From a virus: a DNA stretch of 20,387 bases. Shown piece after piece: positions 16,001-20,387 of this stretch. The position numbers were made by a program, and so were the translations under genes. Under the pieces are notes generated by a model that saw only the letters and a program-made list of their open reading frames with translations, had not been told where the DNA came from and ran no database searches. The stretch is taken from the IMG/VR virus record IMGVR_UViG_3300025122_000212, positions 1 through 20,387 of that record; one strand, given 5' to 3'. Numbering within the stretch: position 1 is the first letter of the stretch; each line of letters begins with the position of its first letter.

Positions 16001-17016
16001 TATCTGGGCCGGCCAACTTTCCCGTCCCCGAAACAGGCCTCCAAAATGAAATTAATTACTTGATTTTCTCTGCAGGGAGAATGCAACCTCTGGGGAAAAT
16101 GATGGGGAATCGGATAGAGGACGAAAAAGACGGCCTTTTTCATTATATTATAGGACGCAAACGAGGACTTATTAAAAAAATTAGCCTCTCTAAGACTGAG
16201 GCGCCTTTTCTAAAAGAAGTAAGATTCGAACAGGAAGGATATCAAGGCTTACAACAGTTGCGCGAAGTATATGATGTAAACATTGAATGTTTTTCAAATC
16301 CAAAAACTTTCCCGGGAACCTACATTTTTGTTGATCCGGCCGGCTTTGATCCTACCACGGCTTGGGCGCCCCCTCTAGACGCAAAAGAAGAGACCCCAGA
16401 AGGCGCCGCCCCCCCAGAGACCGCCGAAGGAGGAGAAAATGGCACTAGTCCTGCTAATAAAGTGAATTTAACCGCATATGGTATCGGGGGATATTGTATG
16501 ATAATTCGTTCTGAACATTCGTTTGGGCCCGGAGAGGCCAATTCAACGCTCACTGCTAAATGGGTGGCGGAAGTATCAGCCAAAGAGGAATCAGAGACTC
16601 AACCGGATACCCCTCCGGAGAGTGGGGATAATCAAAATACAGCTTGTAATGAGTTAGCGACCCGCCAGAAGGCCGCATCTGATGCAGCCGCCACAGCCGA
16701 GAAAGAGAACGCTGCCCAAGCCGATCCTGAACTCACAGATACAGTAGCGGAGCCACCACCCGATACCGATACTTCCGTTCCCGTACCACCTCCTCCCCTT
16801 CAGGTTGAGACTATTACTAATACTCAGCACTTCGCAGGAGAGGTGACAGGGCGCCAGGGTTCCGGTACCGGTACCGTCACTAGACTTGAAGGAGAGAGCG
16901 ATGCCGACTACGCGACGCGCTCAGCGGGTATCATCGCAGGCCTGGACCGACAGGATGCCGCCCTTCACCGAGTGCGGGGCGCCCGGGCACGCATGCAATC
17001 GGAAATGCGTAAATAG
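13099..17016 (+). CDS. Very large baseplate hub-like protein
   Basis: 1305 residues, starting one base after the previous stop with GGGAG 8 bases upstream. Residues 1-370 are hydrophilic, rich in Ala/Glu/Lys and contain about a dozen Cys (C8, C34, the C-x(12)-C near F-A-C-G-T-N...L-C-G-G), with a coiled-coil-like stretch at 36-60. Residues 375-545 and 600-660 are the likely conserved core: S-L-M-I-E-G-D-P-F-N-F-I, L-Q-P-M-I-R-L-Y-K, G-F-G-V-G-I-K-K-F-S-F-T-Y-D-G-N-N-P-F, then L-N-L-T-P-I-I-H-D-F-D-I-D-D-M-G-R-V-N-F. Residues 1020-1160 look like a closing beta domain (F-P-G-T-Y-I-F-V-D-P; Y-G-I-G-G-Y-C-M-I-I-R-S-E-H). The last 145 residues are Pro/Ala/Glu-rich, then basic. From position and these beta modules I infer a hub component (T4 gp27 has 391 residues). 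No lysozyme or peptidase motif was seen. Confidence 0.6.
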   Translation: MGASLEKCGLALDPAIAGLAPESELRKWYEKNGCELQSLVKEVEKKIETYNALAHQYNEYGKNNPDAGKVPTNMGGKTFSPEQYKYTMDPSGTPGATGEGIYYSLEPFLDFACGTNPEHTTGLCGGTTSTVSDHFVTEKVYWHGRYAQETGDEHIPTDFSDCEGWSMYIPGQKTKCQEAAIAARDEAKKDAAAVAATVEGNHASYIYVNFTLPQKEAIDAAQAAACKIGELLVDKESLSILGTDMLHTDPVDDPTNPATQAEIDAVNEERAKSGLEALDGQAAVDAALKRRQNEVGVAHHRGEIGVQPKEFNRIAFREQCFLLTQLLQIAQWKKYQESSRTGQIKKLPYHNGAVTQKHSDKSVECPQPPGAAAVSNASLMIEGDPFNFINFLTMHPAQSALFNMETKEISSLQPMIRLYKITLDDEGNEVQQEINFDAYASKSDVESIFVNKAKRGFGVGIKKFSFTYDGNNPFAAKKSIKAKLQIFANSFSELLRERPSTLVVGNKTISRPYKYADLALKTGGAQAKTDACDKSEDTSVSNAAAQNLAKLNFRLKAVVGWAMPTGNLDLFSTTSSDQKIRPVLDAIKHSYVTLNLTPIIHDFDIDDMGRVNFTINYLAYIDDFFDQSAFNIFYDRNSAHALTERKMIYQAITKKCESDKISDIKKADAASGAIENEKTDSMRSLLRRMRTANRIKYITLSLEDLRDWAKTGPFFAPKEGLEIASASDPVKGISPELKKMYMDNYVTSGGTKEEIAEEKRLLAISLEANAPDRTHLGFFFVSDLVDTILEGIEEYLKDYSKEGAVWDELNDPLIDACEKENEKATISLFYENFKKFRVILGPLAIVDPKNPGAPQHFSLGDLPISVKYFIQWLNEKLTKTEQVEYNLSKFLNDFFNHLIRNFLNDDSCFTFNTKQKTRLNQAVVTSYKEGNQDEVTAQILKSGAKPYPARLYISQLKEEEGALPLLNISGPANFPVPETGLQNEINYLIFSAGRMQPLGKMMGNRIEDEKDGLFHYIIGRKRGLIKKISLSKTEAPFLKEVRFEQEGYQGLQQLREVYDVNIECFSNPKTFPGTYIFVDPAGFDPTTAWAPPLDAKEETPEGAAPPETAEGGENGTSPANKVNLTAYGIGGYCMIIRSEHSFGPGEANSTLTAKWVAEVSAKEESETQPDTPPESGDNQNTACNELATRQKAASDAAATAEKENAAQADPELTDTVAEPPPDTDTSVPVPPPPLQVETITNTQHFAGEVTGRQGSGTGTVTRLEGESDADYATRSAGIIAGLDRQDAALHRVRGARARMQSEMRK

Positions 17017-17054
17017 TAGAGGTCACAATAATATGATTAAAGGAGAAATTTAAA

Positions 17055-18251
17055 ATGTCACTATGGTACGCAGAATCAAATAATGAGTCTTCACGAGAAC
17101 TTTTCGAGAAAAGAACCATTTACAGAGTTAATGTGGCCAACAGTCTCCCAGACTATAGAAATCTAGTTGACTTCAATTTCGGAGAAAAGTTTCTTTACGG
17201 AAGGGTTAGCAGACTTTTTGTACCCATTCAGCTTGAACCGCTTTCTTTAAAAACTAAAAATTTTAAAGCAGCCCCATCGCTATCAGCCGTGAATTTCGTT
17301 GTGGATGCCTTCGAAGATTTGGCAGCGCACTTTGCTAAATGTGCTAGCAGCGGCCAGATTGATCCAAATAATACTTTTTTGAGTACTCTTACACCTTACG
17401 CTGCTCGGCCCGATCCTAATGCACTTTATAGCTCCTACTTGGAGACTCAAATGAACGAGATAAGAGGAGCTATACGTAATAAAAACGTTAAAATCAGAAA
17501 TTTCGATGAATTCCTTGTAGAGCTTGACTTATTGTTGGAGGTCAGTGCACCTACATATGCATTTACGAAGCCTGGATTTATTAAAAGTCGTTTCTGTCCT
17601 ATTAATGCGTCAGGATTAGCTGTTGAGATAGCCGATTTAAACGCAGCCAACGATGACGAAAAAATAAATCAATTTGTAACGAGCAAAAATTGGGAATTTT
17701 ATGTGAACGCCTGTCGATCATTTGGGTTTATGGTGGATCGAGCCGTTCCCTGGAGATTGGTCGCTGATATCGCTTCCTCTCCAATGCTTGACTATGCGGA
17801 GGAATATGCCTTTTCCAGCACCGATCAAATTTTAATTTTGGGATACGTTCCTGTACATTTAAAATATTTTCCTAATTTTAAATATCATTTATTGAACCTC
17901 TATAATAAAGTCAAGCTAAAGTCTTTTTTTGAAACTACTCAGTGTAATGGTAAAACTATTACCAGACGAGTTATTCCTCAAAATTATTCCATAGCCCAGC
18001 TAGATAAAATATACTCCGAAGCTTATTTTTTAAAATTATATTTTAAAATCCGCTTGAAGGAGGAAGAATCTCAGTTTGAGAATTTTGAAAAAGAAATGCT
18101 TATAGATGACTGCATGGAAGTTTACGAGAATAAAGGGTATGGAGCAGCGCTGGGAGTTTTCGAAAGAATTCTTAATAAACCATTTGACTATCGCGGCTCT
18201 TTAAGCTATATTAGAGAGTATACCACCGCTCGACGCGCGGAGACGATTTGA
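17055..18251 (+). CDS. Protein of unknown function between tail and replication genes
   Basis: 398 residues with AAAGGAG 9 bases before the ATG. I do not recognise a domain. The N-terminus (MSLWYAESNNESSRELFEKRTIYRVNVANSLPDYRNLVDFNFGEKFLYGRV) and the general composition recall a conserved protein seen beside tail genes of marine T4-like phages; this is memory only. It is mostly alpha-helical, with Tyr/Phe-rich helices (about 270-390), a possible beta segment at 50-60, no signal peptide, no membrane span and no Walker or metal motif. It follows the hub gene after 38 bases and its stop codon overlaps the polymerase start by 4 bases (TTGA), so it is co-translated with replication genes. It could be a virion protein at the end of the tail operon or a polymerase partner. 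Confidence 0.7.
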   Translation: MSLWYAESNNESSRELFEKRTIYRVNVANSLPDYRNLVDFNFGEKFLYGRVSRLFVPIQLEPLSLKTKNFKAAPSLSAVNFVVDAFEDLAAHFAKCASSGQIDPNNTFLSTLTPYAARPDPNALYSSYLETQMNEIRGAIRNKNVKIRNFDEFLVELDLLLEVSAPTYAFTKPGFIKSRFCPINASGLAVEIADLNAANDDEKINQFVTSKNWEFYVNACRSFGFMVDRAVPWRLVADIASSPMLDYAEEYAFSSTDQILILGYVPVHLKYFPNFKYHLLNLYNKVKLKSFFETTQCNGKTITRRVIPQNYSIAQLDKIYSEAYFLKLYFKIRLKEEESQFENFEKEMLIDDCMEVYENKGYGAALGVFERILNKPFDYRGSLSYIREYTTARRAETI

Positions 18252-19432
18252 TATTTCAGACACTTGACGACAAATTTGAATGTGTTGGCATATATGCTGA
18301 CGGTAAACTGTTTTTTGAAGACTTCCCAGATAATTTAACAAAAACATGGAAATATACCGGGTCTTTAAATGATAGAAACGTTCGTTATGCCTGGTTGATG
18401 GCTCAGGGTACCTCCTTGCAGAAAGCCGCACCAGACCACCTTAGAGAGCGATTAGAAGGGGCCCAGCGCCGCTTGCGAGCCTACATCCGGTCGTTTAGGC
18501 TAGCCAAGATAAATTTACGAGATCATTGTATTTTTGATTTAGTGCCACAAGATTTCTTGAAAGAATTCTGCGAGATTAAAAATCAAATAACCGAGTATGT
18601 GTTTGAAACCTATGAAGAACCCGGGTGCTATGATCACCTATCAGAAGTTTATAAACTATTATATAAACTTAAGTATCAGAATTTGAATTTGAATACAAAC
18701 GAGTGCAAACAACTTTTTATGAGTTCAATCGTGCATGCCCACGCTAAGAAGCTAATTCAGGGGCCTCATTATATTGACTATAATTTGTTTGGAACTGTTA
18801 CGGGGCGTCTGGCCACTTACCCAGACTCATTTCCAGTGCTGACAGTGCAGCGGGGTTTGCGTAAACTTATGAAGCCCCATAACGATTGGTTTATATCGTT
18901 AGATTATAACGGCGCGGAGCTTCGTACTTTGTTAGCGCTTTCAAACCAAGAACAGCCAAAGAATGATATCCACGAATGGAATATGAAAAACATCTTCGAA
19001 TTGTCTTTAACGAGAGAAGAGGCTAAGACTACTATTTTTAGTTGGCTATATAACCCCGATTCAAAAGATATCACCACCGATATTTATAATAGAGACAAAT
19101 TGCTTCAAGAACACTATAACGAGGGTCACATTATGACGCCCTTTGGTCGTCATCTCCCCGTGGATCGTCGAAGGGCATTTAACTATCTTATCCAAAGCAC
19201 AACGGCGGATATTGTGCTCGAGCGCGCAGTCGCTATCGATAAAGCATTGGAGGGAACGAATTCTTGGGTTTCTCACATTGTGCACGATGAGATTGTATTA
19301 GACATGACAGATGAAGATAGAACTTTAATTCCCGAGATTAAGAAGCTTTTCGCCACTAACCGGTTGGATACTTATGTTGTCAATTTAAAAGCGGGAAGAG
19401 ACTATTTAGACCTTAAAGATTTAAATCTATGA
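18248..19432 (+). CDS. Family A DNA polymerase, polymerase domain only
   Basis: 394 residues from a TTG start at 18248 overlapping the previous stop (TTGA), with GGAG about 6 bases upstream. All polymerase motifs are present: T-G-R-L (185-188); motif A S-L-D-Y-N-G-A-E-L-R (217-226) with catalytic D219 and E224; motif B as R256-x3-K260-x3-F264-x3-Y268; N-Y-L-I-Q-S-T-T-A-D (312-321); and motif C H-D-E (346-348) with the second catalytic Asp. F264 corresponds to Phe762 of E. coli Pol I; a Phe or Tyr there is usual in lytic phages. The Gly that normally follows Tyr in motif B is Asn here (N269). Residues 1-120 show none of the DxE/Exo motifs of a proofreading exonuclease, and there is no 5' nuclease. 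At under 400 residues it is much shorter than Pol I or T7 polymerase; proofreading must come from another gene or be missing. Confidence 0.95.
   Translation: MIFQTLDDKFECVGIYADGKLFFEDFPDNLTKTWKYTGSLNDRNVRYAWLMAQGTSLQKAAPDHLRERLEGAQRRLRAYIRSFRLAKINLRDHCIFDLVPQDFLKEFCEIKNQITEYVFETYEEPGCYDHLSEVYKLLYKLKYQNLNLNTNECKQLFMSSIVHAHAKKLIQGPHYIDYNLFGTVTGRLATYPDSFPVLTVQRGLRKLMKPHNDWFISLDYNGAELRTLLALSNQEQPKNDIHEWNMKNIFELSLTREEAKTTIFSWLYNPDSKDITTDIYNRDKLLQEHYNEGHIMTPFGRHLPVDRRRAFNYLIQSTTADIVLERAVAIDKALEGTNSWVSHIVHDEIVLDMTDEDRTLIPEIKKLFATNRLDTYVVNLKAGRDYLDLKDLNL
19401..19408 (+). promoter_or_regulatory. ACTATTTA motif at the 3' end of the polymerase gene
   Basis: Copy 5 of the octamer, inside the last codons of the polymerase gene and 20 bases before the ATG at 19429. 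It is the only copy within a coding region, so chance is more likely here, but its spacing to a start codon matches the other four. Confidence 0.2.
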
Positions 19433-20295
19433 TATCAATAATCGGACTAGGAAATGGCGCTTCAGCTATAGCGGCAAAGTTTTCTTCTATTCCTCAATAC
19501 AATGTTTATTTAATGAATAACAAGATAACACGCAATTCCAAATATAAATTTAAACTGGAAACCTATAAGACACCAGAGGAATATGAGAATAATATTCCCG
19601 ATATGAGTAAGTTTTTTGCCAACCTAGATGAAAAAATTCAGCTATTTGTGGTGGGGTCCGCGTATACAACAAATTATGTCTTGGGTATTCTCCACCAAGT
19701 AAAAAACAAAAAAATAGAAATATTTTACATTCAGCCAGACGTCGAATTGCTCTCGGGAATTTCCAAACTTCAAGAAGCGACCGCGTTCGGTGTACTGCAA
19801 CAATACGCACGTTCAGGTCTGTTTGAATCCATTACTTTGATGTCAAATTTAAACATCGAAAAGAATACAGGGAACGTTCCTATTAAAACTTATTTCGATG
19901 TGTTGAACACATCTATTTTTTCTACTACACATTATATAAATTATTTTACATACACCGAGCCGGAAATTGGAAACGTTTCTAAACCATCAGAGATTAATCG
20001 GATTCGTACAATTGCCATGCTTAACATGAAAACTTTAGAAGAAAAATGGCTCTTTGACCTTGACACTCCTCGAGAATTATGCTATTATCTATGTATCAAT
20101 GACAAAAAGCTTGCCACCGAAGGCGGCTTACACAAAAAGATCGTGGATATTTTGAAGGAGAAGCCAAAGAACGCCTTTAGGAAGATTTCGTATGCCATTT
20201 ACGAGACTGAGCACGAAGAAGATTTTGGGTTCTGCGTTGCCCACACAAACGTAGTACAGGAGAAGAAAACTCTTGACATGCTAGATCAAGAGTGA
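19429..20295 (+). CDS. Possible divergent FtsZ/tubulin-fold protein
   Basis: 288 residues; the ATG overlaps the polymerase stop (ATGA) and has no clear ribosome site, so it is translationally coupled. Residues 1-30 (MISIIGLGNGASAIAAKFSS...YNVYLMN) look like the first nucleotide-binding strand-loop-helix of FtsZ or of a Rossmann protein. Then the order of elements resembles FtsZ/TubZ/PhuZ: a strand and loop at 70-83 (QLFVVGSAYTTNY, where FtsZ has its Gly-rich T4 loop), a strand K-I-E-I-F-Y-I-Q-P (95-103), a helix E-A-T-A-F-G-V-L-Q-Q-Y (116-126), S-I-T-L-M-S-N (134-140), P-I-K-T-Y-F-D-V-L-N-T-S-I-F (151-164), and a C-terminal domain with A-F-R-K-I-S-Y-A-I-Y-E-T (249-260) and F-G-F-C-V-A-H-T (266-273), like the 'I-x-G--x-----v-v-via-G' of FtsZ. 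The G-G-G-T-G motif itself is absent, so GTPase activity is doubtful. A NAD-binding protein is the main alternative. Confidence 0.8.
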   Translation: MISIIGLGNGASAIAAKFSSIPQYNVYLMNNKITRNSKYKFKLETYKTPEEYENNIPDMSKFFANLDEKIQLFVVGSAYTTNYVLGILHQVKNKKIEIFYIQPDVELLSGISKLQEATAFGVLQQYARSGLFESITLMSNLNIEKNTGNVPIKTYFDVLNTSIFSTTHYINYFTYTEPEIGNVSKPSEINRIRTIAMLNMKTLEEKWLFDLDTPRELCYYLCINDKKLATEGGLHKKIVDILKEKPKNAFRKISYAIYETEHEEDFGFCVAHTNVVQEKKTLDMLDQE

Positions 20296-20301
20296 TATAG
20301 T
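20273..20301 (+). promoter_or_regulatory. Near-consensus sigma70 promoter
   Basis: TTGACA (20273-20278), a 17-base spacer and TATAGT (20296-20301; 5 of 6 to TATAAT). Transcription would start near 20308. It overlaps the last codons and stop of the FtsZ-like gene and points at the gene starting at 20350. This is the only promoter of host sigma70 type seen in an intergenic position, in contrast to the ACTATTTA motif before the tail genes, so it may be used early by host RNA polymerase. Confidence 0.75.
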
Positions 20302-20304
20302 AAG

Positions 20305-20325
20305 ACAATAAGGAACGCTTATTGT
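20305..20325 (+). promoter_or_regulatory. Leader hairpin at the predicted transcript start
   Basis: ACAATAAG (20305-20312) pairs perfectly with CTTATTGT (20318-20325) around the loop GAACG. It covers the expected start of the transcript from the sigma70-like promoter. No T-tract follows, so it is not a terminator; it could stabilise the 5' end or serve as a protein-binding site. Confidence 0.5.
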
Positions 20326-20349
20326 TACCCATCATAAAGGAGAAAAAAC

Positions 20350-20387
20350 ATGGGAATTGATATGGAGCTTATGCGCCGCAAGCTCGC
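20350..20387 (+). CDS. Start of a gene, possibly ssDNA-binding protein; 3' end outside the window
   Basis: ATG at 20350 with an ideal AAAGGAG 7 bases upstream; twelve codons are visible (MGIDMELMRRKL) before the window ends. The short amphipathic N-terminus with Met-Arg-Arg-Lys-Leu recalls gp32-like single-stranded DNA-binding proteins of T4-like phages, which often lie near replication genes, but 12 residues cannot prove this. It has its own promoter and leader hairpin (20273-20325). Confidence 0.7.
   Translation, partial: MGIDMELMRRKL

Noticed and set aside
13099-17016. Cell-wall-degrading domain in the hub-like protein
   Set aside because: No catalytic lysozyme, NlpC/P60 or M23 peptidase motif could be seen in the translation.

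Overview
The window is a stretch of a tailed bacteriophage genome (Caudoviricetes) with a contractile, T4-type tail. The evidence is a tail sheath, a tail tube, a gp15-like tail terminator, a gp53-like baseplate wedge protein and a very long tape measure, all on the + strand in the order usual for myovirus tails. Several proteins look only distantly T4-like, and a stand-alone family A DNA polymerase lies beside the tail genes. My impression is a 'far-T4' lytic phage of an environmental, possibly marine, bacterium; that is inference from gene content and no host can be named. Strong Shine-Dalgarno sites (AAGGAG type) fit a bacterial host. No bacterial gene, tRNA, integrase, transposon or CRISPR array was seen.

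Layout. 1-499: 3' part of a probable head/virion surface protein, then a duplicated hairpin terminator (524-579). 682-939: small very basic protein. 1023-3675: neck and tail-completion genes (gp13/gp14-like neck protein, head-closure-like protein, gp15-like terminator), closed by an inverted repeat across the last stop codon. 3763-6741: tail sheath. 6801-8536: tail tube, then a gp26-like zinc-finger protein and a small gene in the +1 frame that together look like a tail-assembly-chaperone pair joined by frameshifting; a textbook terminator follows (8522-8550). 8596-17016: tape measure, tail tube initiator/baseplate protein, gp53-like wedge and a 1305-residue hub-like protein. 17055-18251: conserved-looking protein of unknown role. 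18248-19432: family A DNA polymerase without exonuclease. 19429-20295: a protein I tentatively read as a divergent FtsZ/tubulin-fold protein. 20350-end: first 12 codons of a gene, possibly the ssDNA-binding protein.

How it works together. The first two thirds build the head-to-tail joint and the contractile tail: neck, terminator, sheath, tube, tape-measure/chaperone machinery, initiator and baseplate. The last part shifts to DNA replication, and its genes are translationally coupled by 4-base overlaps (TTGA at 18248, ATGA at 19429). An octamer, ACTATTTA, lies 20-51 bases before five gene starts (682, 3763, 6801, 8596, 19429) and is a candidate phage-specific promoter element. A near-consensus sigma70 promoter (TTGACA, 17 bases, TATAGT) lies at the end of the FtsZ-like gene and points at the last, truncated gene.

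Most worth checking: the T7 run at 8266-8272 as a +1/-2 programmed frameshift site, the FtsZ/tubulin-like reading of 19429-20295, the ACTATTTA promoter family, and the promoter plus leader hairpin before the last gene.
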